Source: Medicago truncatula (lineage: Eukaryota; Streptophyta; Magnoliopsida; Fabales; Fabaceae). From it: a stretch of DNA of 64,000 nucleotides. The notes beneath the pieces are model-generated. The model was not told the origin of the DNA. It saw nothing but the letters and a program-made list of their open reading frames with translations, and made no database searches. Where the stretch lies: the NCBI RefSeq assembly GCF_003473485.1, contig NC_053042.1, forward strand, positions 41,444,762 through 41,508,761. The letters run 5' to 3'. The translations under genes were made by a program, and so were the position numbers. Of the stretch, positions 25,568 to 37,260 are shown piece by piece (within the stretch, counting starts at the first letter, position 1; every line of letters starts with the position of its first letter).

Positions 25568-26194
25568 CTTTTTTTTTTAGTACAATATGTCATCTTGCTT
25601 TATGTAATATTATTTCTTGAAATACCTAAATATATAAATCATGATATACACTAATTAAAGACACACATAAAACTTATTTACACACTCATGCAACGGAATC
25701 AAATTAGAAAAAGACATCTACTTGATTAAAAGTGAAAACAATAACTTCACCGATAAAAGTGGAAAGAATAAATAAAAACAATGAGCCTAATATCTTTCAT
25801 TCTTATGAAAATATTATATATAAATATTTAAATAAATGAATGAATGTACCAAAAAAATAAAATAAATGAATGAATAATAAAATTGAAAGAGAAAATTATT
25901 TTCTTGCAATTTGTACTATTTTGTTCCTCACGTAGATATTTTGTTTGTTTTTTCCTACCATTTAATGAGAGAAGATGTTGATATAATGATATGGATCACA
26001 TTTCTTCCCATCATCTCCACAACTAAATGAAAATGTATTTATTTATTTTAAAGGACAATGGCATATGTTGAAATTAATGGGAAATAGAAGGGTACTGTCA
26101 TATGTTAACAACTATATATGACACCACTCTTCATCCTTCAAATATCATTCACAATCAAGTAAGTAACTCATCATTTGATACAAAAAAAGAAAAA

Positions 26195-26716
26195 ATGAAT
26201 CTTCTTACCGATGAGATCAGAGGCAAATCAGAGGTATACAATGGAGATGAAATCTGCCAAGCAAAGTCCAAGGAACTTCTCTTGGAAATAAACCTACCAA
26301 ATGGTCTTTTACCTTTGAAGGACATTGAAGAATGTGGTTATCATAGGGAGAGTGGTTTTGTTTGGCTTAAGCAGAAAGCAAGCTATACTCACAAGTTTGA
26401 GAAAGTTGATAGGCTTGTGACCTATGGTACTGAAGTCACTGCCACTGTTGAGGTTGGTAAGATCAAGAAGCTAACTGGTGTGAAGGTGAAGGAACTCTTG
26501 GTTTGGCTTCCACTGCATGAAATCCAGTTGGATGATCCACCAACTGGTAAAATCACTTTCAGGGCCATTACTGGACTTTTCAGAACTTTCCCTGCCTCAG
26601 CTTTTGAGATAGAAGAAGAACAAGTTAAGGATGTGAAGGAAGAGAACAAAGATCAAGTCAAAGAAGCAGAAGCACCTGCTGCTACTGCTGCTGCTGTTGA
26701 AGTCAAAGAGGTCTAA
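26195..26716 (+). CDS. DUF538 family protein
   Basis: An intronless ORF of 173 aa, close to recalled Arabidopsis At1g09310. The DUF538 domain spans about residues 5-140: GDEICQAKSKELL, LPNGLLPLKDIEECGY, then FVWLKQK, VTATVEVGKIKKLTGVKVKEL and the closing GLFRTFPASAFEIEEE. The last ~35 residues are a low-complexity Glu/Lys/Ala tail not typical of the family. The function of DUF538 is not firmly known; members are small plant proteins that have been discussed in stress and lipid/chlorophyll contexts. The upstream in-frame ATG at 26102 would add 31 non-conserved residues. The ATG at 26195 is preferred because it sits directly before the conserved MNLLTDEIRGKSE start and follows an A-rich leader. 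There is no signal peptide or membrane segment. The gene is convergent with the agenet gene at 27.4-30.2 kb. Confidence 0.92.
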   Translation: MNLLTDEIRGKSEVYNGDEICQAKSKELLLEINLPNGLLPLKDIEECGYHRESGFVWLKQKASYTHKFEKVDRLVTYGTEVTATVEVGKIKKLTGVKVKELLVWLPLHEIQLDDPPTGKITFRAITGLFRTFPASAFEIEEEQVKDVKEENKDQVKEAEAPAATAAAVEVKEV

Positions 26717-27407
26717 ATCTGATTCTGATTCTGAATTATTATGCTTATTCCTTAAATAAGTTTATCCAAAAGCTACTTATGTTATGTTTCAGTACATTGT
26801 AATCTTTTCTATTTCTTGCTCCACAGCAATGCTTGTTTGTTATGTTTCAGGGTCTTTGATTATTCTGCTCTTATATATGGAGCAGTTTACTTGAAGACTA
26901 AGAATATATGAAATTATAATCATTTATCATGATATAATGTGATCAAAGATAATTATTAAAGTTTATTCTCTTCAAAGATAATCCAGCTATAATTTATCAT
27001 TACCATGCTATGATATCTCCTAACGAAATAAATAAAAGCACACATTCAACAAATATAAACAAGGACACATTCCTTAAAACCTTACATTCATTAGAAGAAT
27101 GAAAGGAATAATATGAAGTCACAAAATAAAATAAAACACAACAAACCAGAATCTGAAAGTATATGAAATGCAAGTTTTGAGAAGGTAGGTCCACCTTCAA
27201 ATCCATTCCAAGATACTTAATCCGGAATCTAAAATGCAAGTTAACTTATCAAGTTGAGTTGAAGTTTTGATACATGAAAACTACAAGTTCAAAGTTTTGA
27301 TACATGAGAACTACAAGTTCAAAGTTGACTAGTAAGAACTGAGTCCAAAACATACATAAAGTTTACGGCTGGTTTTTCCCATCAATATCTCTTGCTGCTT
27401 TCGGCAT
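26717..27407. other. Convergent 3' flanks of DUF538 and agenet copy 1
   Basis: AT-rich sequence holding the DUF538 3' UTR and the 3' UTR of the minus-strand agenet gene. A direct repeat, TTTTGATACATGA(A/G)AACTACAAG, occurs twice near 27262 and 27295. Nothing else was recognised. Confidence 0.5.
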
Positions 27408-30184
27408 TCAAAACTTCAAAGCCTGAAGTAGTTTAAACCAAAAACTTGAGGTTAGGACCATCAAATCAAAATATGTATTTGAATGTTGAAGAGACAATAC
27501 TACATCATAGTTTAGTAAATTTGAAAGGCAAGGATATATCAATTTACTCGATCTGTACTTTTACAGTAACAAAAGTAGTTGTTAAGGCCTCGTAAGCCTT
27601 AACATTCTAGCCACAAATGTGAAGCAAAATACTATTCAAAACATTGCTTGACGTCATCATGTCAACATTAAGTATTGCTCAACAATATCATTAATAAAAT
27701 GTCCCTAACATGAGTAAATGCTAGAAAACTAGTAGTTGTGTGTGGTATGGCAATTTCATTGACAGACTCATTTTCAAATATTGTGCATCACGTTGACAAG
27801 ATAGACAAAGATACTTTCGAACTACTCTTTTGATCAATCTATAAGATAAACTTGATTGGAGAGTCAAGAGGAGATAAATAAAAAGTTAGAGATATGGTAA
27901 CAAGCCTAGGAAATACATGATTTCCACCATGTTATAGAAGTAAGACAAATTATTATGCAAGCCAGGTCTACCGATCCACAAAAAACAAAATTAAAAAAAT
28001 AATGTAAATGGAGAACATGTGATTCAACAAATCTTAACTTTTGAGTCTATCATAGAAAGTTATAGGGAGATAAAAGCAGATATTCACAGGATCCAAATAG
28101 TATGGATGAAATAAAGGAATGCTATGTTATGTGATATCAAAATCACCTTGATTTTCCAAAAGCTACATTTTTTAGCTTTTGCAAAATTACGATGGATCGC
28201 GGTGATTCTGATATACTCACCGTGATATTAAACGTACATTAAATATTAAGTAGTATATAGTTAACAAATAGGATTGAACAGGTGCTTAAAAAAAGGTAGA
28301 ATTAAAAATATAACTACTGAATAGTTATTTGGAATAATAACTCTCATAATAAAGAAGATGGTAGAATGTCATCTTAGGTGGCGTGAATTTGTACTCTTAG
28401 AACAACAACCAGTAATAGAAGAAACGAAAAATTCTAAGACAATGTGACATAATCTTTGTTCACGTAGTTAGTTCAACCATTAATAATGCCTACCACTTGC
28501 GACAATAGAGTAGCTATAGTTCTGTATAGTTCTTTGATGAATTAAGGATTACAGTGATACAAACAACATATACAGCACTTCAGTTAAAATTATAGCAATA
28601 CCCATGAAGTGAACTCAACATGGACGTAGAAAGGAAAGGCTGTAAGTATCGATACTATAGTTTTAGAGACAAACAAAAAACTATAACTCAAAACATTAAG
28701 AGCCATTTAGTGGTAAATAGTAATATATCTTTCAACCTAACACATGGTATATACAACATGATCTTTTATGGTTTGGATTAGTTCATATTGTTGATTTTCC
28801 TGGTTGTAGTTGTTTACTCAAAGAATGCACAATTTAAAGCCAACAATAAAAGATGCAGAGCAAGTTTGGTTAAATACTGAAGAAAAAACTTTGATAGTTC
28901 AAATTCTAGAAATCTAGACCATAAAAGCGTGACAAAACAGGAAAATCAAACCCACTTATAATCGTTGGCATGAATTAACAATAACTATCTTAATGTGTTA
29001 TTAAATGTAAATTATTTTTCTGAGCAACAATAAATTTAAAAACATCAACCGTATACCCTGGATTCCAGCACGGATGAAATCCAACATACTCCAAAAGATT
29101 AAGTCCCTTTAAATAAGATTTATTTTTGCCATAAACTCATGCTTCAATTAATCCAAAGGAAGACTAGATTTCCTTTTAGAAATGATTATGTGACCGGACG
29201 TCGATAATTCAATACAAATCATTTTCACAAAACTAAGGTCATGTTTGGATTGACTTATTTGAGTTTATCTATTGCCGTAAGTTTTGTGAGACTGTTTGCG
29301 AGAATTTATGAAAACAGCTTTTGACAAATTTCATAAGCTTTGTCAACTTATTTTCACAAGTTCTGGATATAGCTTAAAAAAACAATTTAATGGTATCTTA
29401 CGCAAGCTCATACATAAGGGCTTGTGCTATAAGCTGCAAATAAATTGTTTATACAAACATGCCCTAATTAAGTGTCAATTTGCATAATCAAAAGATCAAA
29501 CATTGCAATCATATATAATACCTTAGAAGCCATGACCCATCTGCGATCCATCCAATCCTGATGCAGCCTCAACTGAGAATGATGAAACTCCATCTCTTCC
29601 TTGAAGCTCCTGAAAAACACAACATACTTGGAGTCCCCAACAACTTTTGTAACAATACCAACCCACCAGCCATCATTGTGAAAAGCATCAACTTCGTCGA
29701 AAAATTTGAACTCAGCAACATCATCAGTCTTTGGTGGACGAGGCCTAATATGCCGGATATTCAACTCCTCTCTCAAAGGCTTAGAATCATCATCGATCAG
29801 GGCCTCATACTCGACGACAAACCTAAAATGTCGCTTTAATTCAACGATGGTGCCAAGAAACCAAGCCCCTTTGAGACCCTTTTCATCACTACAGACCTCA
29901 ACCAATGCTCCTACCACAAAATGAAAACCATCCTTCTCCAAGGTTACTGTTTCATTGGCTTTCACCAACACCTTTTTCTTGATTTCATCATTATAATTAT
30001 CAACCTATAACATGCAAATCAAGTTAATATAACTATTCACAATAACAACATTTAACATGCAAATAAATAACAATTCATTATAAACAATGGAATTGAAGCT
30101 TACCTGCTGTTGAAGTGGATTGGTAGTGTTAGCGGAGGCGACAGAGGCGGAGGAAGAAGCACGGGTTGTGGATCTGGTTGCCAT
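27408..30184 (-). CDS. Agenet-domain protein, short paralog that has lost one agenet module
   Basis: Minus-strand exons: 30184-30104 (27 aa), 30004-29522 (161 aa), and a proposed last exon 27422-27408 (ALKF-stop); about 192 aa. Exon 2 holds one agenet module pair of the Tudor-like 'royal family': GALVEVCSDEKG..GAWFLGTIVEL..VEYE, then DEVDAFHNDGWWVGIV..VVFF..LRLHQDWMDRRW. Such modules usually bind methylated histone tails or support chromatin/RNA scaffolds. The counterpart at 41.0-44.1 kb has a second full module in exon 1. Here exon 1 keeps only the Ser/Thr/Ala-rich N terminus (MATRSTTRASSS) and the terminal QQQ before the splice site, so the module was deleted without loss of frame. Introns are 99 and 2099 bp, and the second contains a MITE. 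The terminal exon is uncertain, but the paralog has the equivalent acceptor and a similar short tail. It is related to recalled At1g09320. Confidence 0.78.
29237..29464 (+). mobile_element. TIR MITE, family M2 copy 3
   Basis: A 228-bp element with ends GGTCATGTTTGGATTGAC and ATACAAACATGCCC, flanked by TAA on both sides (29234-29236, 29465-29467). The 3-bp TWA-type duplication fits PIF/Harbinger (Tourist-like) transposition. It is absent from the corresponding place of the duplicated agenet segment near 42.7 kb, so it arrived after the duplication or was lost from the other copy. Confidence 0.8.
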
Positions 30185-31400
30185 GGAGTGGTTGGATTAG
30201 GGTTTTTGATTTCACCAGCTGTGATTGCAGAAATGGAAAAGAACAAGACAGTGAATGAACGAGAGCGTTTTTATTTAGCTACTTTGTTTTTTTATTACGT
30301 GAAAAGTGTGTATGGACTTTAGGCGGGAATTATTAGAATGAGTTTATAATCGGCTAATTTCATTTTCAAATCCGCCGTTACAAATAAGTTCTTGGAAATT
30401 GGGACTTTTGTATGAATTTTAGCATGACTAGCTTGAGATACATGAGTTAGCATGACTAACTTAGTCAAAAAAAAAAAAATTAGCACGACTAATGTGAGAT
30501 ATACAACGTGTATTTCTTTCTTTCAGCCGATTTTTTTTTTTGAGTTTCTATCGCCAGAAATTTAATTTTGATTTTAATGTTTGAATTTTAAATTGTTGAT
30601 TATTGATTAATGGTCAATACTAATTCATCTAGTAATGCTTGCAACATCTTGGACTTACATGTATTATTTTATCGTTGGAATCTTTAACATGCAAACAGAG
30701 TTGATGATATTATATGAGTGTTACACTTTATGGGATGTTATGCTTATAACAAGGTAGGATAAAATTAGATTAAGTGTAGTATTGTTAATCTGATGAATTG
30801 ATGATATACTATGAGAACTGAACTTTTGATGTCATTTTACAAACAGTGGGGTGTTTTACTCATTAAATTTTTGATGTTATAGTGTTAACTTCACCAAAAA
30901 AGTCATTCTTATAACTTCACCATAGAATTTTCCTTTTTTTATATGCAAAAGTAAAAGATCGAATTTCTGATCACCTATATAAAAGTTCACGCCTCTTACC
31001 ATTTAAGTATAATTTTAAATCAACAACTCCGTAACATATTAAGCCACCTCAAAAAATTTATTTATAAAAAATAAGTATTATCAACATTTTTTTTTTACAA
31101 AAGTATAAATTATCAATTGATTGACAAACTTATTCATCTTGTTTGATGATATTATAAGTTGTAAGACAACACTCGTAAAAGATATAATCGAAGAATTTCT
31201 TTCAAACAACTTAATTGTTTATATTAAAAAAGACACGGTGTCCGGTTAGTTGGGGTGTCTATTGTTCTCTTCATTTTTAGCTGTTTTTCCGTTGATGTCC
31301 CGTCTATGTATGATATCTTTGTAAGGTTTTCCGTTTTGTACAGTCTGGTGTGTCGTGCACAGGTTAACCTCTAATAATATATGTCGTTTCAAAAATAAAA

Positions 31401-31584
31401 GAGAAATGATATTTGGACAACCATTTTTGATAACTTTTGTGACAACTTTCTCTCTCATACTCACATTATCTTTTTAATTTCTCTCTCTATTGCGTTGATT
31501 TTTGTGCCAATACCTCATTTCCTTTGTAAAATTTTGGTTGTAATAAAAGTTGTCACATATATGGATGTTCAAATAACATAACTC
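31401..31584. mobile_element. MULE-type MITE, family M1 copy 3
   Basis: A 184-bp element, GAGAAATGATATTTGGAC ... TTCAAATAACATAACTC, in inverted orientation relative to copies 1 and 2. AAAATAAAA flanks both sides (31392-31400 and 31585-31593), a perfect 9-bp duplication. Confidence 0.88.
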
Positions 31585-31835
31585 AAAATAAAATTGTGTC
31601 TTATTGATACAAAATCTATTATGAAATTTTCTTTTTTGAAAAAATTCTATTATGAATAAGTTTAACTATTTAAAGCATTGTAGAGTTCGACTTTGTTAAG
31701 GATTATTATCAAATATTATTATTTTGGGGTGCTTTATTTATGTTTAAGGTAAATAAAAATTAATGTTATTTTTTTCTTACCGATTAAGTTTAATATATTA
31801 TATATTATTTTATTGCTTTCTTGTCCCCTTATAAA

Positions 31836-32000
31836 AAAAATAATGATATTTACACAATCATTTTATGATAACTTTTGGGACAACCTTTTTATTCTCACTT
31901 TTTATTGATCAAAAAGAACAGAGAGGAAAAAAAAATAAAATAATAAGAGTACAAATTGTCTAAAAATTATACTAAAATAGTTGTATAAATATCATTTTTC
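31836..32000. repeat. Degenerate M1-family MITE, copy 4
   Basis: TAATGATATTTACACAATC ... AAATATCATTTTTC, with the internal 'GATAACTTTTGGGACAAC' that resembles the M1 interior. Ends have decayed and no TSD is clear. Confidence 0.6.
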
Positions 32001-32069
32001 GGTGAAAAAGCCAATATCATTTCTCGGTAAAAAAAGCCAATATTATTGGGTGACAACTAGGGTACACAT

Positions 32070-32211
32070 GGAAGAATGGTGGGTAATTTACCCCAACCAA
32101 TACACATTAGCCACATAAGGACATTTTTAAGTGGTATCCATGAACTATCTTGACCCCACCAACAAATTGTTCATTTTCATTGGTTGGTGGATAAATTACC
32201 CACCATTCTTC
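32070..32211. repeat. Compact hairpin-forming inverted repeat
   Basis: The left arm begins GAAGAATGGTGGGTAATTTA. The right arm ends AAATTACCCACCATTCTTC. The arms are about 30 bp, almost perfect, and enclose ~80 bp. It may be a small MITE; no TSD was found. Confidence 0.75.
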
Positions 32212-33153
32212 AAAGGTAATCTAAAAAAAACCATATTATTGAGCGATTGTGTTGACCGAGTATTTGATATCCAAGTAACTCCGACTGTGTTTTTTTTTAA
32301 AGACCGTGCATCAAGTCCACATATAATTTCTGTCATAAAAGAAAATCCACACATAATCGAATCAACGATGATTCAAAACATTGAACCATGAACAAGCATG
32401 TACGGTCTATATAGTTTGGTTATAGAGTAGTTTTGCCTCACTTTTTGAATAGTTTGAAGTAATTGAGCATACATAAATTCTTCGTGTCAATGTTAATTAT
32501 ACTTGTAGCTGCATGAGCCAAAAAAAGTGGAAAAATCATAGTGTGTTTGGTTGAATTGTGGCCAATAGTCACCGTGAATTTAGAGCTCTTTTAATGTAGT
32601 CTTCAGTTCTTTTAAAGCTAATATAGTGTACGGTTTAATGTGATTTATCTTTTTTATGTCTAAGTGAACACAACATTTGATGCACATGTTCTAGCAATAA
32701 ACCAATTATTAAGACCAAATATTAATCAAATCCATACAAAAAAGTTACAACCATTAATGATCATACTACTTCTCATCTACCATTTGTCGCACAAAATGCA
32801 TATCTATTGATACCAGCTTGTGAGATCCATGAACCTTGCCAGTAATGTTAGATAAAGTTTGTCAGCATATTTAACAAAGGATTTATGTAACATGTGCAAT
32901 ATTGCATATGTGAGTTTGCCGTGAATGAGCATAAAGTTTATAGGAGATGCAACATCTGTTTCAACTTTTTTCCTTCTTTTTAGGTATATGTACAAACGCT
33001 GACGTCGGAATTGACTCCTCTAAAATGATATATTTTCACCAACATGTGTGATAGATGGTAGATGTTTAGATTTCTTAACTATTTTTCATTGAAGGGTATT
33101 TCTTAACCGTTTGTTTTAGGGTTCAATTTTTTGTCGGTGCGAATAGAAAAATG

Positions 33154-33420
33154 TATGTTAGAAAATGTCAACCCCTCAAATTAATCTCATTTATCTTAAT
33201 AGATCAGTCTCCACAAATGGGATATATTGGTTTACCGAAAAAAATGAAATACTCTTTCGAAGAGTAGATGATAACATACGCTTTGTTGGGAAAGTGAAGG
33301 TGAATGATGATTACATATCAAGTGAGATTTGAATGAGGCTCCTTCGTGAGTCATCTCTTTTTGATAAAAACTAGAAAGACATTTGCGATTTGAATTTTGG
33401 CTTAGGCGAGTCATCTCTGA
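33154..33420. repeat. ~265-bp dispersed repeat, copy A
   Basis: Collinear with 37261-37527 and the same in orientation. Long shared words include TATGTTAGAAAATGTCAACC, ACTCTTTCGAAGAGTAGA and CATACGCTTTGTTGGGAAAG. Identity by eye is about 85-90%. It has no TIRs and no ORF that I recognise; it could be part of an LTR or a promoter-proximal fragment of a larger repeat. Confidence 0.75.
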
Positions 33421-34228
33421 ACTGGAATATATAGGTTGTATATGTAAAGAAAGATAAGAAATAATTCAGAAATGAAATTCTAGTCTTCCTCTAATTTCTT
33501 AGGAGAGATATTCCTTCTCGAATTGGAATAATTATGGCTATTGTTCATAATAATCTATCATAATGCTAAACATAGCGAAAGATTGTCTCACAATTGCTTC
33601 ACGACTATATATGCCTTTTTTCCAATAATTATATATCATTTTTTTCATTAACCCTCATGTTTCTAGGAAAAAGGGCTTGGGTAATCCAGAGTTTGATCAC
33701 GAGGTAAGTATAAATTAAATCATCAAGATTAATTGTTTCACTTAAAAATCGAACACAATTCTTTCAAATGATTCGTTATTTGATAAAGCTTATTAATCAC
33801 TCATGCATAATTATATATCATTTGATTCAATATCCTATCTATTTATATTTTTATTACAAGTTTGATGACAGACTCTCTCAATTGGAGATGATGTTTTGAT
33901 CCGGCATTTGTTAGCGTTCTCCGTGAATAAAATTGGACAACAGCAACGATTTTTTTTTTTTGTGTGTGTGAAGACAAACAGTGATTTATGAAACGTAATA
34001 AACTAATTAATGTAGATAAAATACATATAAACTAATTAATTATATGACGAGCGGACACATATTAAAAAAATAATATTGTGCTTGACCAAAAAAATAAAAA
34101 ATAATATTGTTCTTAATTTATTTAAAGCTAAAGCTAAGGGAAATAAAAGCTCCCATGCAATTGAGAAATAAGAGAGATTGATTTAATTAAGAAAAGAAAC
34201 CTAAGCATATACTATATTCAATATTGAA

Positions 34229-34672
34229 TCAAGATGCCAAGCATGCTTCCCAGAACCTCCTATTCTTTTCCATCTCATCCATCGATTCATGCCCTAAATC
34301 AAAAGACACGTACCATTTCTTCTTCTTCTGTTGATTATGTATCTCATTTTTCTCATCATCATCATCATCATCATCTTCACTACAATATGATGTTCCATAA
34401 ACAACATCTTTCTCCTCCTCATCATCTTCTAATCTCTTCTCATCATCATCATCACACCATGAATGATCATGCTCATTGACAGCAGATCCATCATTGCTGC
34501 AAGACATAGCATCGTCATTATCATCATCATACACTGATCTTGCTATGTCACAATCCATATTGATATAAGGATCACAAATATCAGCTTCAGAATCACCAGT
34601 GGCTTCATAAAGACCACAAGAGAAAAAATCACCACTGTTTTTCTTCCTATCCATCGATCTAGTAGTTATCAA
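34229..34672 (-). CDS. Small, highly acidic uncharacterised protein
   Basis: A single-exon ORF of 147 aa (or 141 from the inner Met at residue 7). I do not recognise the family with confidence. It has long Asp/Glu runs (about residues 48-54, 74-86, 97-107), a Lys-rich patch (QQKKKKW) and a C-terminal ...NRRFWEACLAS, which resembles the end of some small unannotated plant proteins. The stop lies directly after LAS. There is no signal peptide, membrane segment or known catalytic motif; nuclear or cytosolic disorder is plausible. A possible TATA element, TATAAAT on the minus strand, lies near 34849-34855, about 180 bases upstream. The conserved-looking C terminus and absence of stops across a repetitive GAT/GAA tract favour a real gene, but a chance ORF in (CAT)n-rich DNA cannot be excluded. 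Confidence 0.55.
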   Translation of the reverse strand: MITTRSMDRKKNSGDFFSCGLYEATGDSEADICDPYINMDCDIARSVYDDDNDDAMSCSNDGSAVNEHDHSWCDDDDEKRLEDDEEEKDVVYGTSYCSEDDDDDDDEKNEIHNQQKKKKWYVSFDLGHESMDEMEKNRRFWEACLAS

Positions 34673-35101
34673 TATGTAGCTACTTTTTTGTTTTAGTATG
34701 ATATGTTAGAATCCAAGAATATAATAAGTGATCTATAATATTGTTTGAAAAAAGGAAAGAGAAGAAAAATAGAAACAAAATAAACGTGGGGGTCTATTGT
34801 TTGACCCTTTTTGTTGACAAGAACCGACCAATGTCCCCGTGCTTTGATTTATACTAGTATGAGTAAGTTGGTGAAGATTTTCTAGAAGCATGGTAACAAA
34901 TGCATGCACACATGCTCTCTTCTAGAAGACTATAAATGGTAACGACTAGAATATATGGGTAATGATTTAACGTGAATGGATTCTCCATCCTTATCATAAC
35001 TTATCCATATTTATTCTTTCAAAAAACTAGAAGTTGTTGGTTACGTGGTTTAACTTGATTTGGGTGGGGTGAGGAACCTTATTTCAAAATATATTAATAT
35101 G

Positions 35102-36548
35102 GGCTTAATATATGCTTTGGTTCCTTAACTTATTTTTGGATTTTGTTTTCGTCCCCTAATTAAAAAACGTCTTAAATTGGTCCCTTATATATTTTACCGT
35201 TATCTATTTTGGTCATCGCAGTTAGTTTTTTGATTCTTAATATTTGTAATATGATTATAACCATTCGATTGCAGATCCATAGTATGTTACAGTGGACCAC
35301 CTTTATCCAATTTGTTCTTCCTATTCTTCTTCTCCTTCCAAGTTCTTCCTCTGGTTATCAAACTTCAAACTCATTTCAATTTCTTCCTCCTTACAACAAC
35401 TAACAACACACAATTAATACAAATAAATCACCATAAACACCTAATTTTTCTTCTTTTTCTTCATCTTCTTCCCCTTCAACATCATTCTCAAGAACAAAAA
35501 TCCAACACCCCATAAACTGAACACAAACGAAAGCATATACAACCTAATCATAAACCGAAGATAAATCAGACCTGAAATTCGAAATAAAAAACTGAACAGA
35601 AGCAGAAAATCGAAGACGAAACTTGTATCAACGTCCATTCTGCTGTTAACCGTGTGGTTGTTCACACTTCAAAAAATTGGACTTCCATTATATATTAATG
35701 TATCTTATAAAGAGAAACTCTCAACCTGATATTTATGTTTTGGTCTAATTTAAGCATATCTAATTGAATTTCTTGATCCATTCAATAATGTTGATGTCAT
35801 GCATTTCATCCACATGAAATTTAGAAACAGTTTTCAAAAATTGTTAGTTGAAAAGAAGAAAAAAGAAAATCATGACAATAATATGACAAATAATGGAATG
35901 AACCTCACACACAGAAAAATGAGGAACTTAAAAAGGGTTGAAATTCATTTTATTTTTAATTCATGATGTGTTGATGATGATGAGAATTTGGAGATTTTAT
36001 TTTTAATTCATGATAAGGAATTTAAAAAGGGGTTGAATCTGGATTCTTGAAGAATGAATGAATAAGAATGAGAATTAAGATGATGATTTTAGGTTGTTGT
36101 TGTTGGTGTTGAGGAACAAACAATGAGTTTTGATGATGAAGAATGAATGAATAAGAACAAAGATGATGATGATTTTGGGTGTCCAAGTTTATTTCTTTCT
36201 TTCTTTTTGAATTAATGGAAGATTGATGAAGATGAGAGAAGAAGAGGAAGAAAAATCTGAAAAATATTAGGTGTTAGTGGTTCACACTAAAATACAATAG
36301 ACCCTACATGATTCAACAATCCTCTTTTAAAGAAAAAATCAAAAGGTTAAAATTAAAAAATTTACTAAGGTCCATGGTGCACAACCTTTTAATATGGTTC
36401 ACTTTAGACATTTGATGTTAAAAACTAACGGAGAGGACCAAAAGATGTAACGACAGAAAACATAACGGACCAAATTGAAACGTTTTTTAGTTAAGGGACC
36501 ATTTTGAAAAAAATAATTAAATTAAGGGACTAAATGATGTATTAAGCC
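35102..36548. mobile_element. Non-autonomous Mutator-like element, 1.45 kb
   Basis: Ends GGCTTAATATATGC and GATGTATTAAGCC, with TIRs of roughly 130-150 bp containing 'TTAAGGGACC'-type words. ATTAATATG is duplicated exactly on both sides (35093-35101 and 36549-36557), the 9-bp duplication of Mutator elements. The interior (about 35290-36300) has a CT-rich, partly ORF-like stretch and GAT/GAA-rich segments but no transposase. Confidence 0.88.
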
Positions 36549-36602
36549 ATTAATATGTGACGGTTTGAATGGTGAACTTAAAAGGTTGGATGTTAAAAAT
36601 AA

Positions 36603-36884
36603 GGCTAAAATATGGTTCTAGTCCCTGCAAATATGCCTCGTTTTGGTTTTGGTCCATAACCCTACTTTTGTGATGATTTGCACACGTGGCACATCATGAA
36701 TGAATCCATTTTGTAGAGAAATAGTCCCTGCAAAATATTTTAATTTTTAAAAAGGTCTCTGCAAAATATTTGGTTTTTGAAAATAGTCCCTCAATTGTAG
36801 CGACCAAAAACTACAAAAAAAAAAATTACAGAGACTACAACCAAAACGATACATATTTACAGGGACTAAAACCATATTTTAGCT
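36603..36884. mobile_element. MULE-MITE of the GGCT(T)AAATAT family, copy 1
   Basis: A 282-bp element, GGCTAAAATATGGTT ... AACCATATTTTAGCT, flanked by TAAAAATAA (36594-36602 and 36885-36893), a perfect 9-bp TSD. It shares the 'CCCTGCAAATATGC' subterminal words with 58599-58889. It inserted only 46 bp from the TSD of the neighbouring 1.45-kb element. Confidence 0.88.
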
Positions 36885-37260
36885 TAAAAATAATCGTTCA
36901 TCTAATAATAAAAAAAATTAATAGTCAAGATTTACTATTGTTTTTGTCATTATATTAATTAATAGATCGCTTTTATCATATTAAAAAAATAATAATAAAA
37001 AATTTAGATGAGTAGAGTTTCGAAGTCTATCAAATTGTGATCATTCATTAAAAATGTTTTCTCATCGACATTAAATATTGAACACATAATATTGCAGACT
37101 GACTTAACCAATCTTCATTAACTTCGTTTCATATCATGTTGAATCGTTGATCATTATACTTGTTTATTATTAAATTATCAACTACGTACTTTTTAATTTC
37201 ACCGTGATGTGATGGATCGATGTTTTTCATTTGTGCTAATCGTAATATATATTAAAAATA

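Larger units (their letters stand above)
19362..26194. other. Repeat-rich intergenic region between ICP55 and DUF538
   Basis: The first ~300 bases probably hold the ICP55 3' UTR. The rest carries the repeats listed separately: an inverted-repeat element, an AT microsatellite, a Stowaway MITE, a SINE-like trace, an RNase H remnant split by a MITE, and an 879-bp TIR element. The stretches 22.95-24.6 kb and 25.6-26.1 kb are AT-rich with nothing recognised. No intact gene was found. Confidence 0.6.
30185..34228. other. Intergenic region upstream of agenet copy 1
   Basis: It holds the promoter of the minus-strand agenet gene next to 30.2 kb, two M1-family MITEs (31401-31584, about 31836-32000), a compact hairpin (about 32070-32211) and the first copy of a ~265-bp dispersed repeat (33154-33420). 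The remaining stretches (30.4-31.4, 32.2-33.1, 33.4-34.2 kb) are AT-rich with nothing recognised. Confidence 0.55.

Noticed and set aside
26102..26194. Upstream in-frame ATG of the DUF538 gene
   Set aside because: The 31 added residues show no family similarity, and the conserved start begins at 26195.
34234..34479. His/Ser-rich plus-strand ORF
   Set aside because: It is the antisense shadow of the GAT/GAA-rich coding tract of the acidic minus-strand ORF.
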